DNA from: Aquificota bacterium
GTDB taxonomy: Bacteria; Aquificota; Aquificia; Desulfurobacteriales; DQVG01
Direction: 5' to 3'
Assembly (NCBI GenBank): GCA_027002265.1
Contig: JAMOTM010000020.1
Span: 1 to 44,184, forward strand
DNA: 44,184 nucleotides
Shown: piece after piece, positions 1-8,208 of the stretch
How positions within the stretch are numbered: the stretch's first letter is position 1
Layout of the letters: every line of letters starts with the position of its first letter
Notes under the pieces: generated by a model
Databases searched by the model: none
Told to the model about the DNA's origin: nothing
What the model saw: only the letters and a program-made list of their open reading frames with translations
Made by a program: the position numbers and the translations under genes

Positions 1-38
1 GTTGCAATCCCGCCTAGCAAAGCAGGCATTTCAAGACC
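1..38 (-). CRISPR. Candidate leader-proximal CRISPR repeat at the window edge
   Basis: Read on the minus strand this stretch ends in GGGATTGCAAC, close to the GATTGAAAC-like 3' end common in CRISPR repeats. It contains a short hairpin (GCCT, 8-base loop, AGGC), and its length of about 37-38 bases suits a repeat. It is GC-richer than the AT-rich DNA beside it. In this orientation the array would run left out of the window and the AT-rich, gene-free DNA to the right would be the leader. Only one copy is visible, there is no spacer, and no cas gene lies in the window, so this rests on motif likeness alone. Confidence 0.4.
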
Positions 39-396
39 AAGCTGGAAGCCCTTGTGTGCCATGGGTAATTTTGTAAAAAAGTTGTAAATTTGTACCTCGA
101 CATACTTATTGGTTTTTTAGTGATATTTGATAACATTTTTCTAAGTTTAAATATTATTATTTGTATAAATTTCAAGGTTTTTATTAAAATTTTTATTACT
201 TTGATATTATTTCGCACAAATTAGTAATAAAGCTTAATTATTGATAATCAAAACTAAAATCTAAAATAAAATTTTAAATTTTTAAAATAAATAGGAATAT
301 TTGCAAGTGATATTTACATCTTTTTTACATATTCAGCTTTAATAGACCTTATTTTTTTACTTATTATAACAAATTTGGTTTTATACTTATAAGAAC
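39..396. other. Gene-free AT-rich stretch, possible CRISPR leader
   Basis: I see no convincing gene here. The one open frame on the minus strand (14-217) has no ribosome binding site and low-complexity content. The DNA is very AT-rich, with the motif TTGTAA repeated near 70-90. If the first 38 bases are a CRISPR repeat, the part next to it would be the leader carrying the array promoter. Otherwise it is an ordinary spacer before the tRNA gene. Confidence 0.35.
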
Positions 397-424
397 TTGA
401 ATTTATAGAAAAAGGAATTAAAAT
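397..424 (+). promoter_or_regulatory. Possible promoter of tRNA-Leu
   Basis: A TTGAAT box (397-402) and a TAAAAT box (419-424) are separated by 16 bases, and the tRNA begins 18 bases after the -10. The spacing suits a sigma-70 type promoter, but in DNA this AT-rich such boxes also occur by chance. Confidence 0.4.
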
Positions 425-442
425 TAATTTTGAAAAAATTAA

Positions 443-530
443 GCCCGGGTGGCGGAACTGGCAGACGCGGGGGACTCAAAATCCCCTGGGCTTTACGCCC
501 GTGCGGGTTCGAATCCCGCCCCGGGCACCA
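443..530 (+). tRNA. tRNA-Leu(CAA)
   Basis: This is a complete class II tRNA. The acceptor stem pairs GCCCGGG with CCCGGGC and the CCA end is encoded. The anticodon stem GGGGA/TCCCC closes the loop CTCAAAA, giving anticodon CAA at 477-479, which reads the leucine codon UUG. A variable arm of the long leucine type follows (GGGC...GCCC), then the T arm with GGTTCGAATCC. All stems pair well, and the GC-rich gene stands out from the AT-rich flanks. Confidence 0.96.
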
Positions 531-589
531 ATATTTTTATATTTTCCTTTTTATTATTACATTTCTTTTTTAAAACATCCCTTCTTTAA

Positions 590-598
590 TGGTAAAAT
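590..598 (+). promoter_or_regulatory. Possible extended -10 box for valS
   Basis: TGGTAAAAT fits the extended -10 pattern TG-N-TAtAaT and lies 44 bases before the valS start. No good -35 box is visible at 17 bases. The valS leader is too short to hold a T-box, and none is seen. Confidence 0.3.
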
Positions 599-641
599 AA
601 TTCCCACCTAAATTATCTTAAATCCTTTTAGGAGGATATCT

Positions 642-3539
642 ATGTCCCTTGGAGAATATAGACCAAGTGAATTTGAAGAAAAGCTTGCAAATGAGTGGAT
701 AGAAAAAAAATATTTCACTCCAAATAAAGAGAAAGTTTTAAAAGGAGAAAGGAAAAAGTTTTCCCTAGTTTTACCTCCTCCGAACGTTACAGGAGCTTTA
801 CATATAGGTCATGCTTTAAATGCTACCATGCAAGATATTCTTTGTAGATATAAAAAATTAAAAGGTTATGAAATTTGTTGGATACCTGGAACGGATCATG
901 CAGGAATAGCTACTCAATTTATGGTTGAAAAAGAACTTGCAAAAGAAGGAAAAACAAGATACGACTTAGGTAGAGAAAAATTTTTAGAAAGAGTTTGGAA
1001 GTGGAAAGAAAAATATGGAAATACAATTATTAATCAATTGAAAAAACTCGGAGTAGCTTGTGATTGGACTCGTCAAAGATTTACTATGGATGAAGGATTT
1101 TACAAACTCGTTAGAAAAGTGTTTGTAAAACTTTATGAAGATGGACTTATGTATAGAGGACTTCGTCTGATAAATTGGTGTCCACGTTGTAAGACCGCTC
1201 TTTCTGATCTGGAAGTAGAATTTGATGAAAAACCAGAAAAGGGAAAACTTTATTATTTTAGATATCCTTTAAAACTTTCTGAAGAAGAAAAAAGAGAACT
1301 TCAAAAATTAGAAGAAGAATTTAATAAAAAACTTGAAAATTTATCTGAGGAAGAAAGAGAAAAACTAGAAGAAGAGCGTCCTTGGACTAAACCTTATATT
1401 GTAATTGCTACTACTCGTCCAGAAACTATGCTTGGAGACGTAGCTGTAGCTGTAAATCCAAATGATAAAAGATATAAACATTTAATAGGAAAAAAACTAA
1501 TTTTACCCTTAGTAAATAGAGAAATTCCTATTATCGCGGACGACTTTGTTGATGCATCTTTTGGAACAGGATGCGTAAAAATTACTCCAGCTCATGATTT
1601 TGAAGACTATGAGGTAGGAAAAAGACATAATTTACCTTTAATTAAGGTTTTGGACGAAGATGCTAAAATCTCTAAGGCTAAATATATGGATTATGATGGA
1701 AATATTCTTAGAGAAGAAGATCTACCTTATGAGGGTTTAGATAGATATAAAGCTAGAGAACAAATTGTTAAAGATCTAGAAAAACAAAACCTTTTAGAAA
1801 AAATAGAAGATTATAAACTTCTTGCCGGAAAATGTTATAGATGTAAAACTACTGTTGAACCTATGCTTTCTAAACAATGGTTCTTAAAGCTTTCCAAAGA
1901 AACAGATAATGGAATTGGTTTTGAAAAAATTGTAAAACCTGCTATAGATGCTGTTAAAAATGATATTACAAAGTTTATTCCAAAAGAGTGGGAAAAAACA
2001 TACTTTAATTGGCTTGAGAATATAAAAGATTGGTGTGTATCTCGTCAACTTTGGTGGGGACATAGAATTCCAGCATATTACTGTCAAGATTGTGGAGAAA
2101 CTATAGTTAGTGAAGAAGAAGTGAAAGAATGTCCAAAATGTAAATCTAAAAATATAAAGCAAGATGAAGATGTTTTAGATACTTGGTTTTCTTCTGCTCT
2201 TTGGCCTTTTGGAACTTTAATGTATCTAAAAGAAACAAAAAAACTTTCTGAAGATTTAAAGGAAGTTGTAGACAAGCTTTTAGAAAAGGAGAATTCTTAT
2301 ATAAAAGAATTTTCCAAAGAGTTTGATGTTTCAGATTACTTTGCTTTTTATCCCACAGATATTTTAGTTACAGGTTTTGATATTATTTTCTTCTGGGTAG
2401 CTCGTATGATGATGATGGGACTTTACTTTACTAAAAAAGTTCCATTTTACAATGTTCTAGTTCACATGCTTGTTAGAGATGAAAAAGGTCATAAAATGAG
2501 CAAAACCAAAGGAAACGTTATAGATCCTTTAGATGTTATAAAAAATTATGGGGCAGATTCTCTTCGCTGGACTCTAGCATCCTTAGCTTCTCCCGGTAGA
2601 GATATTAGACTTTCTTTTAAATTAATAGAAACGGCAAGCCACTTTATGAATAAAATTTGGAATATTGCAAAATATATATTTGGAGTCTATGAAAATTCAA
2701 ATAAACTAGATTTTTCAGATGGATATAAATATTTATCTTATGAAGATAAATGGATACTGAAAGAATTTAATAAACTTTTAGAAAACTTTGAAAAATATAT
2801 CAATCAATATCGTTTTGACGAAGCAAGTAAGCATTTAAATAAATTCATTTGGGACACCTTTGCAGATTGGTATGTTGAACTTTCCAAAAATAAAGCTTAT
2901 AAAGGATCAGAAGAGGAGAAAAAAGCTGCTTTATGGACCTTATTTGAAGTTTTTAAAAGATTTTTAATCTTACTTTCAACTATCGCTCCATTTATTAGTG
3001 ATTACTTATATAGAAAACTTCCAAATAAAGAGAAAGAATCTATTATTTTAGAAACTTTTCCAGAGAAATTTAAAGTAGAAGAAAGTGAAGATTTTGAAGA
3101 AATTATAAAATTCATTACAGAAATAAGAAACTTAAAGTCTACTTTAGGAATTCCACCATCTTCTAAAATAGATATCTTTGTATCTGCAAAGGGTATTTCT
3201 AAAGATATTTTTGAAAAATTAAAAGATAGTATTTCAAAACTTGCAAAAGTTAATATTAGTTTTACAGATAGAGATTTAGACTTACCTTGTTTAAAATATA
3301 AAAACTTTAAAATTTATCTAAATTTAAAAGAGAAAATTAATATAAGTGAGCAAATTAAACTACTTGAGAAGAAATTAGAAAAACTAAATAAAGATCTAAA
3401 ACGTGTAGAAGGAAAATTAAACAACAAAAACTTTCTAGAAAAAGCTCCAAAAGAAGTTATTGAAAAAGCTCAAAAAGAAAAAGAAGAAATTTTACTTGAA
3501 ATAGAGAAAATAAATCAAGCTTTAAATCTTATTAGATAA
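642..3539 (+). CDS. valS: Valine--tRNA ligase
   Basis: Class I synthetase that charges tRNA-Val in the cytoplasm. The 965-residue length is somewhat over the usual ~880-950. The catalytic signature HIGH is at residues 54-57 after PPPNVTGAL, and KMSKT is at 618-622. Between them lies the CP1 editing domain with TTRPETMLGD and the downstream GTGCVKITPAHD. Cysteine pairs CPRC, CYRC, CQDC and CPKC are probable zinc knuckles, common in thermophile ValRS. The C-terminal 60-70 residues are a Lys/Glu-rich coiled coil, the tRNA-binding arm that separates ValRS from IleRS. AGGAGG at 630-635 fixes the start. The following gene starts 14 bases after the stop and is probably co-transcribed. Confidence 0.97.
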   Translation: MSLGEYRPSEFEEKLANEWIEKKYFTPNKEKVLKGERKKFSLVLPPPNVTGALHIGHALNATMQDILCRYKKLKGYEICWIPGTDHAGIATQFMVEKELAKEGKTRYDLGREKFLERVWKWKEKYGNTIINQLKKLGVACDWTRQRFTMDEGFYKLVRKVFVKLYEDGLMYRGLRLINWCPRCKTALSDLEVEFDEKPEKGKLYYFRYPLKLSEEEKRELQKLEEEFNKKLENLSEEEREKLEEERPWTKPYIVIATTRPETMLGDVAVAVNPNDKRYKHLIGKKLILPLVNREIPIIADDFVDASFGTGCVKITPAHDFEDYEVGKRHNLPLIKVLDEDAKISKAKYMDYDGNILREEDLPYEGLDRYKAREQIVKDLEKQNLLEKIEDYKLLAGKCYRCKTTVEPMLSKQWFLKLSKETDNGIGFEKIVKPAIDAVKNDITKFIPKEWEKTYFNWLENIKDWCVSRQLWWGHRIPAYYCQDCGETIVSEEEVKECPKCKSKNIKQDEDVLDTWFSSALWPFGTLMYLKETKKLSEDLKEVVDKLLEKENSYIKEFSKEFDVSDYFAFYPTDILVTGFDIIFFWVARMMMMGLYFTKKVPFYNVLVHMLVRDEKGHKMSKTKGNVIDPLDVIKNYGADSLRWTLASLASPGRDIRLSFKLIETASHFMNKIWNIAKYIFGVYENSNKLDFSDGYKYLSYEDKWILKEFNKLLENFEKYINQYRFDEASKHLNKFIWDTFADWYVELSKNKAYKGSEEEKKAALWTLFEVFKRFLILLSTIAPFISDYLYRKLPNKEKESIILETFPEKFKVEESEDFEEIIKFITEIRNLKSTLGIPPSSKIDIFVSAKGISKDIFEKLKDSISKLAKVNISFTDRDLDLPCLKYKNFKIYLNLKEKINISEQIKLLEKKLEKLNKDLKRVEGKLNNKNFLEKAPKEVIEKAQKEKEEILLEIEKINQALNLIR

Positions 3540-3553
3540 GGAGGAATTTAAGT

Positions 3554-3916
3554 ATGGCTAATAACAATAATCCATTTAACTTTGGAGGACCAAATTTTAA
3601 TTTTCCAAATATGCCCCAAGCTCCTATGGGAGGAGGCCCTCAAGGGCCAATGGGTCCTATGCCACCTATGGGTGGTATGGGAGGACCGTTTGGAGGATTA
3701 AGACCTTCTTTTGAACCAAAGTTTTTAGTAATAGCTGTTGTATTTTTGGTTTTAGGTGGATATCTTTCTTTTTCTTTTGACAGATGGTTAGGGCTTCTAG
3801 GAGCTTTTCTTACTTTCATAGGTGGAATATTTTTTGTTATATCTATTATTATAGGAACCTTAAAAGCTATAATGGGATCCTTAGGATTTGGTATTCCCAT
3901 GGGGCCACAAAAATAA
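3554..3916 (+). CDS. Small Gly/Pro/Met-rich membrane protein, unknown function
   Basis: I do not recognise the family. The 120 residues split in two. Residues 1-48 are an Asn-rich start followed by a Gly-Pro-Met low-complexity stretch with repeated PMGG and GPMG units. Residues about 56-110 are two hydrophobic helices separated by a short polar turn (SFDRW). This suggests a disordered tail tethered to the membrane by a helical hairpin, but orientation and role are unknown. GGAGG sits about 8 bases before the ATG. It follows valS by 14 bases and precedes another membrane-anchored unknown. Confidence 0.75.
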   Translation: MANNNNPFNFGGPNFNFPNMPQAPMGGGPQGPMGPMPPMGGMGGPFGGLRPSFEPKFLVIAVVFLVLGGYLSFSFDRWLGLLGAFLTFIGGIFFVISIIIGTLKAIMGSLGFGIPMGPQK

Positions 3917-3950
3917 ATAGAATGAAAACTTATTTATTAGGAAATAAGAT

Positions 3951-4571
3951 ATGTCTGGATTAACCTTTATCCTTTTAACCTTTTTAACATTTTATTTAAT
4001 ATGGTCCTTTTACTATGGTTACAGAAAAAATGTTAAATTAGCAAGAGAAATTTCTAAAATTTTTGAAAATTTTTTTGATCCCATAGATAAAACTTATACT
4101 TGGTTAGGTGGAGCCATAGGATTTAGGGCTATTTATAGGGTTAAAGATAAGTTTATTAAACAAATTCTTTTAAATTTAAGATTACAACCTCGCCAATCTG
4201 TTTTGTATTTTATTTTGAAACTAATCATTTTAAGAGGAATAAAAGATAATATTCAACTTTTGTTTTATTTAAACAAAAAAATAAATTATGAGTTTCATGC
4301 TATTAAAGAAAAATATAATCCAAAAATATTTAGCACAAATTTAAAAGAAGAAAAAAATGAAAAATACAGATTTTTATATTCTTCAAATTATCCAAAGATC
4401 TTAAAGGAATTATCAATAGATATTCTAGAAGCTACGCCTATTAAACATATTGCAATAACACCAGATAGAAAAGTTGTATATTTTGATTTAGATTTTAAAA
4501 AGATAGAAGATATTAAAAATACTCTGGAAAAAATAAAAGTATTTTTAGAAAAATTAAAAATAAAAGTATAA
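3951..4571 (+). CDS. Hypothetical protein with N-terminal membrane anchor
   Basis: The 206-residue protein has one hydrophobic helix at about residues 3-22, followed by a basic, soluble, mixed alpha/beta region. A more hydrophobic part near residues 85-105 could be a buried helix. No catalytic motif or known family is evident. The last third (ILEATPIKHIAITPDR and the helix after it) looks like a small folded domain. The upstream ribosome site is weak (AGGAAATAAG). It lies 34 bases after the Gly/Pro/Met-rich gene and 10 bases before aroD, so it is probably in the same transcript. Confidence 0.7.
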   Translation: MSGLTFILLTFLTFYLIWSFYYGYRKNVKLAREISKIFENFFDPIDKTYTWLGGAIGFRAIYRVKDKFIKQILLNLRLQPRQSVLYFILKLIILRGIKDNIQLLFYLNKKINYEFHAIKEKYNPKIFSTNLKEEKNEKYRFLYSSNYPKILKELSIDILEATPIKHIAITPDRKVVYFDLDFKKIEDIKNTLEKIKVFLEKLKIKV

Positions 4572-4581
4572 GAGGTAAGAA

Positions 4582-5301
4582 ATGGAAGACACTTTAAAAA
4601 TTGGACAGTTAACTATAGGTAGTAAACCTGAAATAGTAGTAGTTTTATCAAAAGAACTTAATGATATAGAAAAATTAAAAGAAAATTTATCTTTCATAAA
4701 ATCTCTAAAAATAAACTTTGTAGAAGTAAGAGTAGACTTTTTAGAAAATATTTCAAGACTTTCAGAAATTTTAGATATTATTGGAGATTATAATCTTTAT
4801 ATGATAGGAACTATAAGACCTCAATTTGAAGGTGGTAAATTTCCCTTTGATGAAAATCGTCTTATTTTGTTTGAAGAACTTTTGGAACATCCAAATGTTT
4901 ACCTTATAGATATAGAGCTAAGAAGTAAAGTTGTTAAAGAAGTTATTGAACTTGCTAAAAAGAAAAAAAAGCATGTGATAGTATCTTATCACGATTTTGA
5001 AAAAACCCCAGAGGTAGAGGAGATAAAAAATATATATAATCAAATAAAAGCTTTATCTCCCACTTTTCCAAAAATTTCTTTTAAAGCTAATTCTTACTTA
5101 GACGTAAGAAAACTTCACTTTGCTATGGCAGAATATAGTGACTTAAAAATTTATATGTCTATGGGAGAATATGGAAAAGTATCTAGAGTAGATTCCTTTA
5201 TTTTTGGCTCTGTGTTTACTTATACTTTCGTAGGAGAAGCTGCAGCTCCAGGACAGATAGATTTATTTACCTTAAGAACTTTATTAAAGATTTTGTATTA
5301 A
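4582..5301 (+). CDS. aroD: Type I 3-dehydroquinate dehydratase
   Basis: Converts 3-dehydroquinate to 3-dehydroshikimate, third step of the shikimate pathway. The 239 residues match the type I (Schiff base) class by these marks: EVRVDF at 48-53, TIRP with Arg79, the DIEL segment at 110-113, SYHD with the catalytic His137, FPKIS with the probable Schiff-base Lys164, and the C-terminal MGEYGKVSR...FGS...APGQI block with Arg202. It is not the dodecameric type II enzyme, which is unrelated in sequence. A GAGG ribosome site precedes the ATG. No other shikimate gene adjoins it; pheA, a downstream user of chorismate, lies about 13 kb away. Confidence 0.95.
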   Translation: MEDTLKIGQLTIGSKPEIVVVLSKELNDIEKLKENLSFIKSLKINFVEVRVDFLENISRLSEILDIIGDYNLYMIGTIRPQFEGGKFPFDENRLILFEELLEHPNVYLIDIELRSKVVKEVIELAKKKKKHVIVSYHDFEKTPEVEEIKNIYNQIKALSPTFPKISFKANSYLDVRKLHFAMAEYSDLKIYMSMGEYGKVSRVDSFIFGSVFTYTFVGEAAAPGQIDLFTLRTLLKILY

Positions 5302-5323
5302 ATTTTCTATTTAGTATTATAAT
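5293..5323 (+). promoter_or_regulatory. Possible hypA-engB promoter
   Basis: TTGTAT (5293-5298) overlaps the end of aroD and a perfect TATAAT lies at 5318-5323. The 19-base spacing is long. The 88-base gap before hypA, unlike the tight spacing upstream, makes a separate promoter plausible. Confidence 0.3.
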
Positions 5324-5389
5324 TTATATATATGGATTTAAGAATATGTAAATAAAACTTATAAAAAAATAAAAAGAAAGGATAAAATC

Positions 5390-5755
5390 ATGCACGAATT
5401 TTCCTTAGCTTTAGGCTTAGTAGACAGATTAAAAGAACTTGCAAAAGAAAACAATGCGAAAAAAATTAACAAAGTTTATATACGTTGGGGGAAGCTTTCT
5501 GGGGTAATTATAGATTCCTTTGTGTTTTCGTTTAATATGATAAAGGAAGAAGAAGAGCTTTTAAAGAACTGTGAAATTATTGTAAACGAGGAACCTATAG
5601 TTTATAAATGTTTAGATTGTTCCCTTGAATTTGAGAAAGAAGATTTTAAATTTCCTAAGTGTCCCAATTGCTCTTCTCTAAATGTTAAACAAATAAAAGG
5701 AGATGCTTTCATAATTGAAAAAGTAGAACTTGAAACTGAAGAGGAAGAAAAATGA
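5390..5755 (+). CDS. hypA: Hydrogenase nickel-insertion accessory protein HypA
   Basis: HypA delivers nickel to [NiFe]-hydrogenase (and sometimes urease) together with HypB. The protein has the family length, 121 residues. It begins MHEFSLA, whose His2 is the nickel ligand, and carries the zinc site with two CxxC pairs at Cys74/Cys77 (CLDC) and Cys91/Cys94 (CPNC). AAAGGAT precedes the ATG. No hydrogenase structural gene or other hyp gene is in the window; the partners must be elsewhere. Its last four bases overlap the start of engB, implying translational coupling with a ribosome-assembly GTPase, which is an unusual pairing. Confidence 0.95.
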   Translation: MHEFSLALGLVDRLKELAKENNAKKINKVYIRWGKLSGVIIDSFVFSFNMIKEEEELLKNCEIIVNEEPIVYKCLDCSLEFEKEDFKFPKCPNCSSLNVKQIKGDAFIIEKVELETEEEEK

Positions 5756-6333
5756 AGATAAAAAACGTAAAGTTTTTAAAGGCGGCTTACAAAGAAGAAG
5801 AAATACCAAATCATTCTTATAAAGAAATTGCTTTTGTAGGTCGATCTAATGTAGGAAAATCCTCTTTATTAAATATGATTTCTAACAATTTTAAATTAGC
5901 TCATGTCTCTCAAAAACCTGGAAAAACAAAAAGTATAAACTTTTTTTTAGTGGATAATAAATTTGTTTTAGTAGATCTCCCAGGTTATGGCTTTGCGAAA
6001 GTATCAAAAGGAGAAAAAAAACGCTGGCAAAAGTTAATAGATAATTATCTTCAAAAAAGAAAAAATTTAAAAGGTGTTTTTGTTCTTGTAGATAGCCGTC
6101 ATCCTCCTACGGCTTTAGATAAATTAATGGTAGAATATCTTCAAAGTTTAAATATCCCATTTAAAGTGGTTCTTACAAAAGCTGATAAACTTTCAAAGAA
6201 CGAAAAACAAAAAGCTATAAATTTAACAAAAAAAGAGCTAAATGTAGAAGAAAAAGATATTATTTTATCTTCATCTAAAACCCGGGAAGGTAGAGATAAA
6301 ATAATTTCTGAAATTTTTAATTTTTTAAAATAA
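5752..6333 (+). CDS. engB: Ribosome biogenesis GTPase EngB (YihA/YsxC)
   Basis: Essential GTPase that assists late assembly of the large ribosomal subunit. The 193 residues are typical of the family. The GTP-binding motifs run in order: G1 GRSNVGKSS at 30-38, G2 around KPGKTKS at 55-61, G3 DLPG at 75-78 followed by YGFAK, G4 TKAD at 142-145, and G5 SSSK near 173. The PGYG after G3 is an EngB/TrmE-type signature. ATG is shared with the hypA stop (ATGA). The gene ends 4 bases before the convergent panD stop, with no hairpin terminator visible between them. Confidence 0.96.
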   Translation: MKIKNVKFLKAAYKEEEIPNHSYKEIAFVGRSNVGKSSLLNMISNNFKLAHVSQKPGKTKSINFFLVDNKFVLVDLPGYGFAKVSKGEKKRWQKLIDNYLQKRKNLKGVFVLVDSRHPPTALDKLMVEYLQSLNIPFKVVLTKADKLSKNEKQKAINLTKKELNVEEKDIILSSSKTREGRDKIISEIFNFLK

Positions 6334-6337
6334 TTAC

Positions 6338-6709
6338 TTACTTTAAGAGAGTATCGTATATATAAACCTTTTTTATTTTATTATTGCTATCAAGCATAAA
6401 ACATTTTGGATTATGATTCTTTATTTCATCTTTTTCAAGTTCTACATAGGAAACAATTATTATTTTATCTCCCACTTGAACCTTTCTTGCAGCAGCTCCA
6501 TTTAAAGCTATTTCCCCTTCTTTTCCAGGGATAATATATGTAGAAAATCTTTCCCCATTATTTATATTGTATATATCCACTTTCTCAAAGGGATAAAGAC
6601 CCGTTTCTTTTAAAAGATTTTTATCTATAGATATTGATCCTTCATAATTTAAATTGGCTTCGGTTACAGTAGCTCCGTGAAGTTTTATATTTAAAAAAAC
6701 ATGTTTCAT
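6338..6709 (-). CDS. panD: Aspartate 1-decarboxylase (pyruvoyl enzyme)
   Basis: Makes beta-alanine from aspartate for pantothenate and CoA synthesis. The 123-residue precursor carries the self-cleavage site Gly24-Ser25 within NYEGSISID; Ser25 becomes the pyruvoyl group. Other family marks are the LHGATVTEA segment at 10-18, the YIIPG turn and the NGAAAR motif. A strong purine-rich site (AGGAGGGAGGAAG) precedes the ATG. It is a lone minus-strand gene between two plus-strand blocks, so it needs its own promoter in the 107-base gap shared with the divergent cyclase gene; no other pan gene is in the window. Confidence 0.95.
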   Translation of the reverse strand: MKHVFLNIKLHGATVTEANLNYEGSISIDKNLLKETGLYPFEKVDIYNINNGERFSTYIIPGKEGEIALNGAAARKVQVGDKIIIVSYVELEKDEIKNHNPKCFMLDSNNKIKKVYIYDTLLK

Positions 6710-6816
6710 CTATCTTCCTCCCTCCTATTTATAATTCATAGTAAATTATCCATGATAAAATATAGTTCTTCTAATTTTAAGTTTCAAATAATAAAAAATA
6801 AAAAAAGTTTTTAAAT

Positions 6817-8208
6817 ATGAAAACCATAAAAAATAAAAAAGATTTTGTAAAGCTTATTATATTACCTATCTTTGCAGTTATACTCTTTATAACTATTTCG
6901 TTTTTTATATTTCTAAATATTTTTGAAAACAAAAAGAGAGATATTGTAGAAAAATATAAAGTTCTTACTGAAATTAATTTAAAGTTAAATTTAGATAAAG
7001 ATTTTCAAACCTTAAATAATCTATTAAATTCATATGCCATATGGGATGATTTTTATAAGGCTTTAAAACAAAATAATTATACTTTTTTTAATAATATTTG
7101 GGAACTTGATAAAGAAGTTGCAGATTGTGACAGTTATGGAATTATAAAAGAAAATGGAAAAGTTTTTTTATCAAAAAATTTTATTTTTAATAAAACTCAA
7201 ATTGAAAGTATATTATCTTATTTAAAATCTCAGGTAAATATAGGTGATGAATATACTTTTTTTAATTTCTTTATAAAAAATGAAAAAGATAAAAAATATT
7301 ACTTTGTAGCTTTATCTCCTTTGGCAAATACAAAGGGTTATATCTTATCTTATGACTTTTTATATTTTGCTAAAAAACTTAATCCAAAAGAGATATCCCA
7401 AATAACTTTGTCAAAAGTTCAAATATCTTCCAAAAAATTAAAAAATAGCTTAATAAGTTATCCTTTAAAAGATTTTTCAAATACTACAATCGGATATATA
7501 AATATCTTTTTTCCTTTTTGGTTAAAAAGTTCTTTTGATTTAGTTATGCATTTTGCTTGTTTTCTTACCTTTGTAGCTATTGTATTTGGAATTAGTGTAA
7601 TTTACTTTACAGCTTACATAGTATTTAAAAAGAAAGAGGAAGATATAAAAAAATTTTTAAAAAAGATAAAAACAATTGCTTCCGATCAAGATAAAATAAA
7701 TGATGATTTATATAACGAAATTGTTAAACTAATTTTTTATGATCCATTAACTCAAGCTTATAATAGAAAATATTTTTTCTATATTTTAAAAAAGGAGATA
7801 GAAAAATCTCGTAGATTTAAGTATCCCCTATCTTTAATATATATAGATTTAGATGATTTTAAAAAAATTAATGATACTTATGGACATAGAGTTGGAGATG
7901 AAATCTTGAAATATTTTTCAAATTTAATTTTAAAAAATATAAGAAAAGCAGATATTTTTGCTAGACTTGGGGGAGAAGAATTTGCAATTTTATTACCCGA
8001 AATGAAAGTAGAGGAAGCAAAAAAAGTAGCTGAAAGGCTTTTAGCTTTAATAAAAGCTACACCTTATGAAGGTATTAAACTATCTGCATCTATTGGTATA
8101 ACTCAATTAAGAGATGATGATACTTTAGAAACCTTTTTAGACAGAGCTGATAAAGCCATGTATTTTGCTAAAAATTCTGGAAAAGGGAGAATAAAAGTTC
8201 TGCTATGA
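6817..8208 (+). CDS. Membrane diguanylate cyclase with CHASE4-like sensor
   Basis: Predicted to make cyclic di-GMP from GTP in response to an extracytoplasmic signal. A first membrane helix is at about residues 12-34, then an outer domain with YAIWDDFY (Trp76-Asp77-Asp78), the hallmark of CHASE4 sensors. A second helix at about 243-268 and a short charged linker lead to the GGDEF domain. The active-site motif is GGEEF at 385-389, and the inhibitory I-site RxxD is intact at Arg376-Asp379, so feedback by c-di-GMP is expected. No good ribosome site is seen before the ATG. The stop overlaps the rimO start by four bases. The signal sensed cannot be read from sequence. Confidence 0.92.
   Translation: MKTIKNKKDFVKLIILPIFAVILFITISFFIFLNIFENKKRDIVEKYKVLTEINLKLNLDKDFQTLNNLLNSYAIWDDFYKALKQNNYTFFNNIWELDKEVADCDSYGIIKENGKVFLSKNFIFNKTQIESILSYLKSQVNIGDEYTFFNFFIKNEKDKKYYFVALSPLANTKGYILSYDFLYFAKKLNPKEISQITLSKVQISSKKLKNSLISYPLKDFSNTTIGYINIFFPFWLKSSFDLVMHFACFLTFVAIVFGISVIYFTAYIVFKKKEEDIKKFLKKIKTIASDQDKINDDLYNEIVKLIFYDPLTQAYNRKYFFYILKKEIEKSRRFKYPLSLIYIDLDDFKKINDTYGHRVGDEILKYFSNLILKNIRKADIFARLGGEEFAILLPEMKVEEAKKVAERLLALIKATPYEGIKLSASIGITQLRDDDTLETFLDRADKAMYFAKNSGKGRIKVLL

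Noticed and set aside
14-217. Open frame of 67 residues on the minus strand
   Set aside because: No ribosome site, low-complexity Ile/Lys/Phe content, and it overlaps the candidate CRISPR repeat and leader.
531-641. T-box leader before valS
   Set aside because: Only 111 bases separate the tRNA from valS; no T-box sequence, specifier stem or terminator is visible.
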